From Bathymodiolus azoricus thioautotrophic gill symbiont (lineage in GTDB: Bacteria; Pseudomonadota; Gammaproteobacteria; PS1; Pseudothioglobaceae): DNA of 7,915 bases. Under the pieces are notes generated by a model that had not been told where the DNA came from, did not search any database, and worked only from the letters and a program-made list of their open reading frames with translations. The stretch spans positions 1-7,915 of the forward strand of contig NZ_CDSC02000309.1 of the NCBI RefSeq assembly GCF_001298715.1. Reading direction: 5' to 3'. Shown one piece after another: positions 1 through 7,028 of this stretch. A program made the translations under genes and the position numbers. Positions within the stretch are counted from its first letter, which is position 1; every line of letters begins with the position of its first letter.

Positions 1-2
1 GT

Positions 3-86
3 GTGGTAGAGTGTTATTTTAATGGGGTTACCCACTCAGGATTTGAAAGAACCGTTTTTTTGGACTTTATGAAAAAATACAGGTAG
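3..86 (+). CDS. 3' end of an unidentified protein (partial)
   Basis: An open frame runs from the left edge to a TAG stop at 84-86 and gives 27 residues ending HSGFERTVFLDFMKKYR. The other two plus-strand frames stop at once (TAG at 7-9) or within 22 bases, so this is the only plus frame that could be a gene end. The mix of aromatic and charged residues looks like a real C-terminus, but I do not recognise the family. The rest of the gene lies to the left. No clear hairpin terminator follows, so transcription could read on towards yceI. It could also be chance open frame. Confidence 0.4.
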   Translation: MVECYFNGVTHSGFERTVFLDFMKKYR

Positions 87-139
87 TTTTGAAAATATTT
101 TTAAAAAAACTCTAAAAATTGAAATTAGGGTGGAGAATT

Positions 140-181
140 ATGAGTTATGCAAAAGTCTCATTGTATAATAAAAAATTGTGA
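140..181 (+). other. 13-codon mini-ORF in the yceI leader
   Basis: The ATG at 140 opens a short frame, MSYAKVSLYNKKL, ending in TGA at 179-181. It is preceded by a GGTGGAG Shine-Dalgarno-like stretch at about 129-135, at good spacing. It could be a leader peptide, the remnant of a decayed gene or a chance start. The consensus -10 box TATAAT lies inside it, so a transcript from that promoter would not contain its start; only read-through from the left would. No function can be assigned. Confidence 0.25.
164..169 (+). promoter_or_regulatory. possible -10 box for yceI
   Basis: A perfect TATAAT lies about 72 bases before the yceI start codon, in the only intergenic stretch upstream of it. No good -35 hexamer is present 16-18 bases upstream, so the call rests on the -10 alone. 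In AT-rich DNA such a match can arise by chance. If used, the mRNA leader would be roughly 65 bases. Confidence 0.35.
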
Positions 182-240
182 GAATGAAAGTAATCAATCG
201 TTATGTTGCTCTATCGGGTTAATAATTTTAAGGAAATAAT

Positions 241-837
241 ATGAATTTAATAAAAACAACACTGGCTGCATTTTTGTTGCTATCACTAAGCACACTAAAT
301 GGTGCTTTTGCAGCGCCTAAATATATTGTTGACAGCAATAATTCGGTAGTCAATTTTAGCACTATAAAAAAACAATATGTGGTTGATCCTGCGGTTTTTG
401 AAGGCATAACAGGGTCAATTTCTAACTCAGGGCAGGCAGAAATAAACATTAACCTAAGCAGCATAGATACAAATATACCGATAAGAGATCAACGATTGAA
501 AGCGTTGTTTTTTAAAGTGGCAAAATTTCCTCAGGCGACCATTAAGGCAACAATTGATATGAAAAAAATCAAGTCAATTCGCTATTACAAGAGAATGGAA
601 ATACCCGCTATTTTGGAGTTTTATGGCGTTAGCAAAGAGATAAAATTAGAGGTACTAATTGCGAAAGTTTATAAAAAGAAGTTACTAATCACCTCTATGA
701 AGCCAATCATTATCAATGCTAAGGATTATGGCGTCCCCGCTAAGAATTTAGTTGCCTTGTCAAAAACAGTGGGCGGTTTGAGTCTTTCTGAGGAAGTAGC
801 GGTTAATTTTGTATTAAGTTTTGCAGATAAACAGTAA
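241..837 (+). CDS. YceI-family periplasmic protein
   Basis: This 198-residue protein has a clear Sec signal peptide: n-region MNLIK, a hydrophobic core, and a likely cut after GAFA at residue 24. The mature part starts with the YceI-type strand KYIVDSNNSVVNFS and carries the family hallmark SSIDTNIPIRD (73-83), then LFFKVAKFPQATI (89-101). It ends in a beta-strand typical of the family (VAVNFVLSF). E. coli YceI is 191 residues, so the gene looks complete. YceI proteins form a lipocalin-like beta-barrel that binds polyisoprenoid or other amphiphilic ligands in the periplasm; the physiological role is unclear. The start is supported by AAGGAA at 230-235. It converges with the msr fusion gene across a 17-base gap, and its last codons form one arm of an inverted repeat. 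No paired cytochrome b561 gene is visible in the window. Confidence 0.85.
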   Translation: MNLIKTTLAAFLLLSLSTLNGAFAAPKYIVDSNNSVVNFSTIKKQYVVDPAVFEGITGSISNSGQAEININLSSIDTNIPIRDQRLKALFFKVAKFPQATIKATIDMKKIKSIRYYKRMEIPAILEFYGVSKEIKLEVLIAKVYKKKLLITSMKPIIINAKDYGVPAKNLVALSKTVGGLSLSEEVAVNFVLSFADKQ

Positions 838-874
838 GCTAAAAATCACCAAGATTACTGTTTTAAATCTGCAA
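821..874. repeat. inverted repeat joining yceI and msr gene ends; possible bidirectional terminator
   Basis: The arm TTGCAGATAAACAGTAA (821-837) is matched in inverse orientation by 855-874, with a single 3-base bulge (864-866). This gives 8 + 9 paired bases around a 17-base loop (838-854). Each arm ends in the TAA stop of its own gene, so both proteins end in ...AD(L)KQ. The fold could stop transcription in both directions, but the stem is AT-rich and has no long U-tract, so terminator function is inferred only. Confidence 0.5.
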
Positions 875-2156
875 CAAAATCTAGCACAGTAGCATTAATG
901 CAGAAACGGCGAGTGCCATTTTGGTCATCTTCAAATACATGCCCTAAGTGAATACCAGTGCTTTTTGATATAACTTCAATGCGGCTCATGCCAAATCTAT
1001 TGTCTGGTTTTTCTATCGTACTGTTGTCAATAGCTTTGGTGAAGCTAAGCCAGCCACTTTTAGAATTGAAACGATCATTAGTATCAAATAAGGGTGCACC
1101 TGAGAGTTTGTCAACAAATACACCATCTGGTGTATTTTTGAAGATATCGTATTGTTTGCAAAAACGACCTTCGGTCCCTTCGTTAAAAGCAATATCAAAG
1201 GCTTTAGAGTCTCCTAATTTGAATTTCCCTAAAATTTTGTAAAACTCTTGTGGTGATAGGTAACCCTGAAAACCTGCTTTTTCTATGCCATTTTCAATAA
1301 ATAAGATAGTTGGTGTGGCAAAAGTTGGCGTTTTGATTGTATAGCCTTTAAGATTGTGTGCAAACACGCTTCTAACGGGGATACTACCCTTATATTTATC
1401 CAGTACTTTTTGCTTAAAAGCCACACAATACGGACAATAAGCATCGGACTCAATGACTATAATTTCCTTGTCACCTAAGGGCTCTAAAATAAGGTCTTTG
1501 AGGTGTTCGTTATAAGTGCCGCTGAGTTTTTCTTTGATCATTCCTTTGCTGGCAAACTTTACCCCCGTTTTATGATTAGGGCAATAGCCATTTGGATTTT
1601 TAGCTAAATAGTCTTGATGATAATCTTCTGCTTGCCAAAATTTATCTAAAGGTTTTAATTCGCTCACAATCTCTCCAAAGCCTTTTTTATTTAATAGCGT
1701 TTGGTATTCATCTTTAGTGCTTAGTGCGATTTGTTTTTGCTCGTCATTCGTCCAGTAAATGGCTGAGCGATAATTATTACCCTTATCATTGCCCTGCCCA
1801 TCGGTTTGGGTGGGGTCGTGTAATTCCCAAAAGTTTTTAATTAAAAACTCGGTAGAAACCAGTTTTGTGTCATAAATAACTTTAACGACTTCAGTATGAT
1901 TGATGGTGTTTTTATTGGGTTCTTTGTTATGCTCATCATTTTCGTCTTCTTCGTCATTCCAAGAGATTTTTTTTAATAAATTTAGAAAATTAAATGCTGT
2001 GTTATTATCTTTATTTGCCAGCACTTGGTGATAGTCTGGGTTGTCATAATTACCGCCAGCATAACCAGAAGTTACTTCAATCACACCAGATATTTGTTCA
2101 AAATTCTTTTCCACACCCCAAAAACAACCTGCTGCAAAGACAATTTCTAATACCAT
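855..2156 (-). CDS. MsrA-thioredoxin-MsrB fusion, methionine sulfoxide reductase
   Basis: This 433-residue protein repairs both diastereomers of methionine sulfoxide. Residues 1-201 are MsrA (S-form): catalytic C11 in GCFWG, E89, D124 and Y129 matching the known E. coli active-site residues, and a resolving Cys in GYCPNH (C192). Residues about 230-312 are a thioredoxin-fold domain with redox motif CPYC (241-244) and cis-Pro P282 in ATPT. Residues about 325-430 are MsrB (R-form) with catalytic C419 in RFCIN and the HLGHVF motif. The MsrB zinc cysteines are missing (D349/S352, S397/T400), and the usual resolving Cys before GW is S367; C333 could substitute. A charged insert (about 51-86) interrupts MsrA where SGRTG normally lies. 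There is no signal peptide, so it is probably cytoplasmic. The start is fixed by GGGAGA six bases upstream and by an in-frame stop further up. Family assignment is firm; mutual electron transfer between the domains is inferred. Confidence 0.93.
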   Translation of the reverse strand: MVLEIVFAAGCFWGVEKNFEQISGVIEVTSGYAGGNYDNPDYHQVLANKDNNTAFNFLNLLKKISWNDEEDENDEHNKEPNKNTINHTEVVKVIYDTKLVSTEFLIKNFWELHDPTQTDGQGNDKGNNYRSAIYWTNDEQKQIALSTKDEYQTLLNKKGFGEIVSELKPLDKFWQAEDYHQDYLAKNPNGYCPNHKTGVKFASKGMIKEKLSGTYNEHLKDLILEPLGDKEIIVIESDAYCPYCVAFKQKVLDKYKGSIPVRSVFAHNLKGYTIKTPTFATPTILFIENGIEKAGFQGYLSPQEFYKILGKFKLGDSKAFDIAFNEGTEGRFCKQYDIFKNTPDGVFVDKLSGAPLFDTNDRFNSKSGWLSFTKAIDNSTIEKPDNRFGMSRIEVISKSTGIHLGHVFEDDQNGTRRFCINATVLDFVADLKQ

Positions 2157-2282
2157 TTGTTTCTCCCTTTTTTTGTTCAGTCCATCTTATTCGTACGCCA
2201 TTAGTCTTAAATTAGTTGCAATTTTTTAAGAAAAACGCCTATTTTTTGTAATTAAATAACCCTATCACCATTCGTTAAATCG

Positions 2283-2288
2283 TATAAA
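2283..2288 (+). promoter_or_regulatory. weak -10-like box upstream of the 8-Cys protein gene
   Basis: TATAAA lies 57 bases before the start codon within the 189-base divergent intergenic region (2157-2345). No matching -35 is present. A second weak pair, TTGGTT (2293-2298) with 17 bases to TAACAT (2316-2321), is an alternative. A promoter must exist here because the flanking genes diverge, but the exact position is uncertain. Confidence 0.2.
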
Positions 2289-2345
2289 ATCTTGGTTGTT
2301 AAACTTACTTTAACATAACATTTTATCAAATAAAAGGAGAAAATA

Positions 2346-2537
2346 ATGCCAACTTATGAATGTAAAAAATGCGGTATGAGTGTTAATGCAACTTGTGGAA
2401 AGTGCGATGCACCATTAACAGACGGAAATTTGGCACTAGAAGATGGGTCGAGTGTGCAAATATCAGAGTGTCCAAATGGTCATGGCAAAATCAAATCACC
2501 TATGTGTTGTGGTGAAGATATGAGCTGTTCAGTTTAA
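2346..2537 (+). CDS. desulforedoxin-like 8-cysteine small metalloprotein
   Basis: This 63-residue protein has eight cysteines: C6xxC9, C17xxC20, C42, C54-C55 and C61. The N-terminal YECKKCG and the C-terminal MCCGEDM closely match the two metal-binding ends of desulforedoxin (YKCELCG and VCCGEDM in the protein as I remember it), which hold one Fe(Cys)4 centre. Between them lies an additional segment with C17xxC20 and C42/H46 that could hold a second metal, probably zinc. The likely role is electron transfer or a small metal-binding adaptor; this is inferred from motifs. I recall similar uncharacterised small proteins in marine bacteria. The start has an excellent SD, AAGGAG (2334-2339), at 6-base spacing, suggesting strong translation. 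The gene stands alone between a divergent msr fusion and a terminator. It could instead be a pure zinc-ribbon protein. Confidence 0.75.
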   Translation: MPTYECKKCGMSVNATCGKCDAPLTDGNLALEDGSSVQISECPNGHGKIKSPMCCGEDMSCSV

Positions 2538-2558
2538 AGGCTGTAGAATATATTTTTT

Positions 2559-2586
2559 AAAACGATCTTAGCGGGTCGTTTTTTTT
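2559..2586 (+). terminator. intrinsic terminator after the 8-Cys protein gene
   Basis: Stem AAAACGATC (2559-2567) pairs with GGTCGTTTT (2574-2582), with one T-G pair and a 6-base loop, and is followed by Ts to 2586. It lies 21 bases past the stop of the plus-strand gene and only two bases from the prfC stop on the other strand. On the minus strand the hairpin is followed by four Ts and then As, so it may also partly terminate the prfC operon. Confidence 0.75.
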
Positions 2587-2588
2587 GG

Positions 2589-4160
2589 CTAATGTTCACG
2601 AGTAGCGGAAAAAACTAGGTTTGGGTGGCGCTCTATCGTAAGTTGTAGATTAACTGTGGATGGTGCTAGATAAGTGAGAACGCCAGCAGAGTCAATTGCC
2701 ACATTGTTGCCTGCTTTGGCTTTGAGTTGTTCAATGTCTTTGTTGCTACCTGTTATCCAGCGTGTTGTGGCAATATTAATGGTTTCAAACTGACAATCAA
2801 CCCCGTATTCGTATTTCAAGCGGTGGGCAACCACATCAAATTGCAAAATACCCACGGCACCGAGAATTTGTGCATTGTTGATTATTGGGCGAAATACTTG
2901 AGTTGCGCCTTCTTCTGAGAGTTGGTCCAAGCCCTTTTGCAAGGCTTTGGCTTTGAGTGGGTCTTTTAAGACGGCACGACGAAATAATTCTGGGGCGAAG
3001 TTTGGAATACCCTGAAAAGTGAGTTTTTCCCCTTGGGTAAAGGTATCACCGATACTGATGCCCCCATGATTGTGGATACCAATTACATCGCCAGCATAAG
3101 CCACTTCTGCTGAGGTGCGTTCTCGCGACATAAAGGTAACTGCATTGGCAATTTTGATTTGCTTGCCCGTGGATACTTGCAAAACCTTCATGCCTTTCTT
3201 GTATTGTCCACTTACCAATCGCATAAAAGCAAGGCGATCATGATGTTTCGGATCCATATTGGCTTGAATTTTAAACACAAAACCCGTGAGTTTGTTTTCC
3301 TCGGGTTTGACTTCTCGGGTATCTGACTCACGATTTTTTGGCGTTGGTGCATACTCAATAAAGCCATCAAGCAAATTCTGAATACCAAAATTGGAAATGG
3401 CTGAACCAAAAAATACAGGGGTTTGCTTGCCTGCTAGAAACTCATCCAAGTCAAATGGCGTGGTTGTTTCACGAATAAGTTCAACTTCTTCACGCATTTC
3501 AAGTGCAACTTCAGTGCCCAATATTACATCAAGCTCAGGGTTAGCAACGCCGTTAATCACTATATTTTCCCCAATCTCAGAATTTTTACCTGCCTCATAC
3601 AGATAGACTTTATCTTCAAGTAAATGTACCACACCTTTGAAGCGCTTGCCCATGCCAATTGGCCAAGTGATAGGTGCACATTCAATATTGAGTACGGTTT
3701 CAACTTCGTCCATTAATTCAATTGGCTCTTTACCTTCACGGTCTAATTTGTTGATAAAAGTGAGAATTGGGGTATCGCGCAGGCGACAAACTTCCATCAA
3801 TTTAATCGTGCGCATCTCTACACCTTTGGCAACATCAATCACCATCAGTGCAGAGTCTACCGCTGTTAATGTACGGTAAGTATCCTCGGAAAAATCTTCA
3901 TGTCCTGGTGTGTCAAGTAAGTTGATAACATGTTTATTATAATCAAACTGCATAATGGATGAAGTGATGGAAATACCGCGTTCTTTTTCCATTTCCATCC
4001 AGTCCGAAGTGGCGTGGGTGCTTGCTTTTCTGGCTTTAACGCTACCTGCAGTTTTAATGGCACCTGCATATAAAAGCAGTTTTTCAGTAACGGTGGTTTT
4101 GCCGGCATCAGGGTGAGAGATAATCGCAAAAGTGCGACGCTTGGCAACTTCAGATATCAT
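2589..4160 (-). CDS. prfC: peptide chain release factor 3 (RF3) GTPase
   Basis: At 523 residues this is close to the size of E. coli RF3 (529). RF3 is a translational GTPase that removes RF1/RF2 from the ribosome after peptide release and contributes to translation quality control. The G domain is intact: P-loop SHPDAGKT (15-22), switch I RGISIT (61-66), DTPGH (83-87), NKLD (137-140) and GSAISN (252-257). The N-terminal [20 protein letters not shown] and the downstream domain with FAPELFRRA are characteristic of RF3 rather than EF-G. The start overlaps the stop of the upstream deaminase gene by one base (TAATG). There is no strong SD, so initiation probably depends on translational coupling. 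It is the last gene of the four-gene operon and ends in TAG next to a hairpin. Confidence 0.97.
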   Translation of the reverse strand: MISEVAKRRTFAIISHPDAGKTTVTEKLLLYAGAIKTAGSVKARKASTHATSDWMEMEKERGISITSSIMQFDYNKHVINLLDTPGHEDFSEDTYRTLTAVDSALMVIDVAKGVEMRTIKLMEVCRLRDTPILTFINKLDREGKEPIELMDEVETVLNIECAPITWPIGMGKRFKGVVHLLEDKVYLYEAGKNSEIGENIVINGVANPELDVILGTEVALEMREEVELIRETTTPFDLDEFLAGKQTPVFFGSAISNFGIQNLLDGFIEYAPTPKNRESDTREVKPEENKLTGFVFKIQANMDPKHHDRLAFMRLVSGQYKKGMKVLQVSTGKQIKIANAVTFMSRERTSAEVAYAGDVIGIHNHGGISIGDTFTQGEKLTFQGIPNFAPELFRRAVLKDPLKAKALQKGLDQLSEEGATQVFRPIINNAQILGAVGILQFDVVAHRLKYEYGVDCQFETINIATTRWITGSNKDIEQLKAKAGNNVAIDSAGVLTYLAPSTVNLQLTIERHPNLVFSATREH

Positions 4161-4603
4161 TATTTAATGACCAGTTCAACGCCAGCTTCATCAAACATTG
4201 CTTTTGAGAGTTTGACGCTGGCATTCCAGTTGTCAAGTTCTTTAGATTTTTCCACTACTACTTTTTTAATACCGACTTGAATAATGCCTTTGGCGCATTC
4301 TGAGCAAATCGGTAAACCGTAAACATAAAGTGTAGCGCCATCAAGCGAGGTGCCAGAATAAGTAGCATTGTAAATCGCATTCATCTCAGCGTGTACTACG
4401 AATTTGTATTTGGTTTCTTTATTGTTGTAGCGCTCATCAGTGTCATTAATATTGCGTGGAAAGCCATTAAAGCCCTGAGAAAGCACTTCTTTTTTACTAC
4501 CAACCGTGACTGCACCGACTTGAGTTGAGGGGTCTTTTGACCAAGTAGAGACTTCTTTAGCGAGCGCTAAATAGCGCTCATCCCATTTGCCTAGAGCGCT
4601 CAT
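4160..4603 (-). CDS. dCMP deaminase-like zinc enzyme
   Basis: This is a 147-residue cytidine/deoxycytidylate deaminase-fold protein. Zinc ligands are H71 in HAEMNAI, with catalytic E73, and C100/C103 in PICSEC. The N-terminal [12 protein letters not shown] and the Cys motif followed by [14 protein letters not shown] fit the dCMP deaminase group. The predicted reaction is dCMP to dUMP, feeding thymidylate synthesis. Ile sits before the first zinc Cys, where the family usually has Pro. A longer in-frame start exists at 4657, but those 18 extra residues lie inside mraY and do not resemble the family. The ATG at 4603 makes a classic ATGA overlap with the mraY stop and puts KWDERY at the expected N-terminus. 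The gene stop overlaps the prfC start. Substrate (dCMP rather than another cytosine compound) is inferred from family resemblance. Confidence 0.88.
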   Translation of the reverse strand: MSALGKWDERYLALAKEVSTWSKDPSTQVGAVTVGSKKEVLSQGFNGFPRNINDTDERYNNKETKYKFVVHAEMNAIYNATYSGTSLDGATLYVYGLPICSECAKGIIQVGIKKVVVEKSKELDNWNASVKLSKAMFDEAGVELVIK

Positions 4604-5685
4604 CGGATTTTGATAGAGGCTAGGGCGATTAACACCAAGATTAAAGTCACCACCCAAAAACGAACGATGATTTTTGGTTCTGACATACCTTGTTTCTCAA
4701 AGTGATGATGAAGTGGCGCCATTAGAAAAATACGCGTTTTAGTACGTTTATACCAAGCAACTTGAATGATAACAGAGAGTGTTTCAGCAACAAAAACACC
4801 CCCCATAATAAACAGTAAGATTTCTTGACGAACGATAATTGCGATGACTGCCAAAACCGCACCCAATGCCAATGATCCAACATCGCCCATAAAAACCTCA
4901 GCAGGGTAAGTATTAAACCATAAAAAACCCAATCCTGCACCGACTAAAGCAGCACAAACCACCACCATCTCGCTGGCAATTGGCATAAAAGGCATATTGA
5001 GATATTCAGAAAAATGATAATTACTGCCAATATAAGCAAAAATCGCCAAAGCACCTGCAATTAAAATAGTTGGCATAATTGCCAAACCATCCAAGCCATC
5101 AGTGAGGTTGACCGCATTAGAACTGCCAACAATCACAAAATAAGACAATACGACCAAGCCGATAGCACCCAACGGCACAGTCAAATCTTTAAAGAAAGGG
5201 ATTAACAAATCAGTGGAAATTGCCTGCTCAGTATTGCTTATTATCCATATCGCAATTGCAATTGCACTGAACGATTGCGCCCAATATTTTTGTTTGGAAC
5301 TTAGACCATGGGCAGATTTTTTGCTAATTTTTAAATAATCATCAACAAAGCCAATCCCTCCAAAAACCAATGCCACCACCACCACAATCCAAAGATAAAC
5401 ATTGTGTAAATTGCCCCATACCAACACGCTACCAATAAAAGACAATAAAATCAGAACACCGCCCATGGTGGGCGTGCCTGCTTTAGACAGATGTGATTCT
5501 GGACCGTTATGGCGAATGATTTGAGCAACTTGGTATTGTTGTAAGCGATTGATAAATAAGCGACCCAAAGCCAGCACAGTAAATAGAGACATTAGCATCG
5601 CTAAAATTGCACGAAGTGTTAAATATTGTAAAACATTAAAACCCGAATCAAATTGAGTAAGAAAATTAATGAACTCTAGGAACAT
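4600..5685 (-). CDS. mraY: phospho-N-acetylmuramoyl-pentapeptide transferase (MraY)
   Basis: At 361 residues this is essentially the same length as E. coli MraY (360). This integral membrane enzyme moves phospho-MurNAc-pentapeptide from UDP to undecaprenyl phosphate, making lipid I, the first membrane step of peptidoglycan synthesis. Visible signatures are GTPTMGG (70-76), the Asp pair FVDDYLK (D115/D116), [10 protein letters not shown] (193-202), FMGDVGSL with D268, and PLHHHFE with H326-H328. About ten hydrophobic membrane segments are spread through the protein. The start lies 1 base after the stop of the upstream PPIase gene and has no obvious SD, so coupling is likely. The end overlaps the deaminase gene by 4 bases (ATGA). 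The usual cell-division-cluster neighbours murF and murD are not beside it. Confidence 0.98.
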   Translation of the reverse strand: MFLEFINFLTQFDSGFNVLQYLTLRAILAMLMSLFTVLALGRLFINRLQQYQVAQIIRHNGPESHLSKAGTPTMGGVLILLSFIGSVLVWGNLHNVYLWIVVVVALVFGGIGFVDDYLKISKKSAHGLSSKQKYWAQSFSAIAIAIWIISNTEQAISTDLLIPFFKDLTVPLGAIGLVVLSYFVIVGSSNAVNLTDGLDGLAIMPTILIAGALAIFAYIGSNYHFSEYLNMPFMPIASEMVVVCAALVGAGLGFLWFNTYPAEVFMGDVGSLALGAVLAVIAIIVRQEILLFIMGGVFVAETLSVIIQVAWYKRTKTRIFLMAPLHHHFEKQGMSEPKIIVRFWVVTLILVLIALASIKIR

Positions 5686-5686
5686 T

Positions 5687-6622
5687 CTATTGATTGATAG
5701 ATAGAAGCTCCAAGTTTATAATGAGAAGCGAGATTTTCGATATACCTACAATATTGTTGGTAATAATCGTACGTTTTTCACCAACTTTCATTCCTAATAC
5801 TGTTTGATCAATGATTTTAGCCATAGCATTTTCACCCAAGGCAAAAGTTATTATTTCATCAGTTTTACCTGTTTTCTTTCCGCCATCTAACTCAGATGAT
5901 ATTTTAACATTGACCATATCGCCTTTACTTGATTTTGCACCGGTTCCTTTTTGAGTGATTTGTACAAAATATCCGCCGTCTGTGGCTTTTGCATTTGGAT
6001 AGTTGCTTTTAACAAATTTTTCATTTTTTTTAATCGCATGTTTTTTATTTTCTACTTGAAACGCCACTTCATCGGTTTGGAATTTTTTAGCCTCATCACC
6101 CACTCGAATAATAGTCAATTTTCGAATGAAGTCTCCTTTTTTAATGCGATTAACCACACTCATGCCTTTTACCACATGGCCAAAGACAGCATGTTTTCCG
6201 TCTAGCCCAGGCGTAGCATTGTGAGTGATGAAGAATTGTGAGCCATTAGTGTCTGGTCCAGAATTTGCCATTGATAAAATACCAGCTTTATCATGCTTTA
6301 AATTACTAAATTCATCCGCAAATCGATAACCTGGACCCCCTGCGCCATTGCCTTTAGGGTCGCCACCTTGAATCATAAAATTATCAATTACTCGGTGGAA
6401 TTTCAAGCCATTATAAAATGGTTTGCCAGTTTGGATATTTGAGCGTTTTGTGCCTTCTGCCAAACCGACAAAATTAATCACCGTCAACGGCGCTTTTTTA
6501 TAAGCAAGTTGAACGACAATATCCCCTTGATTAGTATGTAAATTAGCATACAAACCTTCTGCTAATTTGGCTTGAGATTGAAGAGATAGAAAAAGAGTAA
6601 AAAGTACAATTAAAGTTTTCAT
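5687..6622 (-). CDS. periplasmic cyclophilin-FKBP fusion peptidyl-prolyl isomerase
   Basis: A 311-residue exported protein. The signal peptide [18 protein letters not shown] is cut after residue 18. Residues about 20-180 form a cyclophilin domain with FHRVI (R77), FMIQGGD (82-88), GSQFF (Q129, F131) and LDGKHAVFG (H144). Gly139 replaces the drug-binding Trp. After a basic linker, residues about 214-309 resemble an [36 protein letters not shown] and a final strand ending in LELLSIN. FKBP pocket residues are lost (Y, FD, W and AYG are replaced by I, TG, non-Trp and IVG) and the 80s loop is shortened. It probably folds envelope proteins, with activity in the first domain only. An upstream in-frame GTG at 6679 would add 19 residues before the signal peptide; I prefer ATG 6622 because the signal is then canonical. 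First gene of the operon with mraY, the deaminase and prfC. Confidence 0.9.
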   Translation of the reverse strand: MKTLIVLFTLFLSLQSQAKLAEGLYANLHTNQGDIVVQLAYKKAPLTVINFVGLAEGTKRSNIQTGKPFYNGLKFHRVIDNFMIQGGDPKGNGAGGPGYRFADEFSNLKHDKAGILSMANSGPDTNGSQFFITHNATPGLDGKHAVFGHVVKGMSVVNRIKKGDFIRKLTIIRVGDEAKKFQTDEVAFQVENKKHAIKKNEKFVKSNYPNAKATDGGYFVQITQKGTGAKSSKGDMVNVKISSELDGGKKTGKTDEIITFALGENAMAKIIDQTVLGMKVGEKRTIITNNIVGISKISLLIINLELLSINQ

Positions 6623-6626
6623 AAGA

Positions 6627-6655
6627 TTAAGACTCGATACAAAAGTGGGTATGAT
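6627..6655 (+). promoter_or_regulatory. predicted sigma70-type promoter for the ferredoxin gene
   Basis: TTAAGA (6627-6632; 4 of 6) and TATGAT (6650-6655; 5 of 6) are separated by 17 bases, placing the transcript start near 6662 and giving a leader of about 50 bases. The complementary strand over 6651-6656 reads TATCAT and could be the -10 of the divergent PPIase operon, but its -35 region is poor. The two promoters would then share their core. Confidence 0.4.
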
Positions 6656-6672
6656 ACCTAAAATCACAGTAA

Positions 6673-6945
<273 letters not shown>

Positions 6946-6981
6946 TTCTTTGCTTTATATTTTCTTTAAATTTAAAACCTA

Positions 6982-7009
6982 AAAAAGGCGACCAATGGGT
7001 CGCCTTTTT
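6982..7009. terminator. strong bidirectional terminator between ferredoxin and aminotransferase genes
   Basis: The stem GGCGACC (6987-6993) pairs perfectly with GGTCGCC (6998-7004) around a 4-base loop. It is flanked by a run of As on the left and five Ts on the right. This gives a U-tract after the hairpin on both strands, so it serves both convergent genes (stops at 6945 and 7031). Confidence 0.9.
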
Positions 7010-7028
7010 GGATTTTAAGGATGGTAAC

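Noticed and set aside
958..1242. Plus-strand open frame of 94 codons
   Set aside because: It is antisense to the MsrB and thioredoxin domains of a clearly real gene and shows no domain or good ribosome site.
2157..2345. Riboswitch or small RNA in the msr/8-Cys divergent region
   Set aside because: The 189 bases are AT-rich with no convincing conserved-looking stem set; only promoters and SD sites can be proposed.
3637..3879. Plus-strand open frame of 80 codons
   Set aside because: It is antisense to the RF3 G domain, with low-complexity Ser/Ile/Thr composition typical of shadow frames.
4604..4657. Longer start for the deaminase (ATG at 4657, 165 residues)
   Set aside because: The extra 18 residues lie within the mraY coding end, do not look like the family N-terminus, and the ATG at 4603 forms a standard ATGA overlap.
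5687..5760. Frameshift at the C-terminus of the FKBP domain
   Set aside because: The shortened tail still ends in the expected final FKBP strand (LELLSIN) in the same frame, so a loop deletion explains it better than a frameshift.
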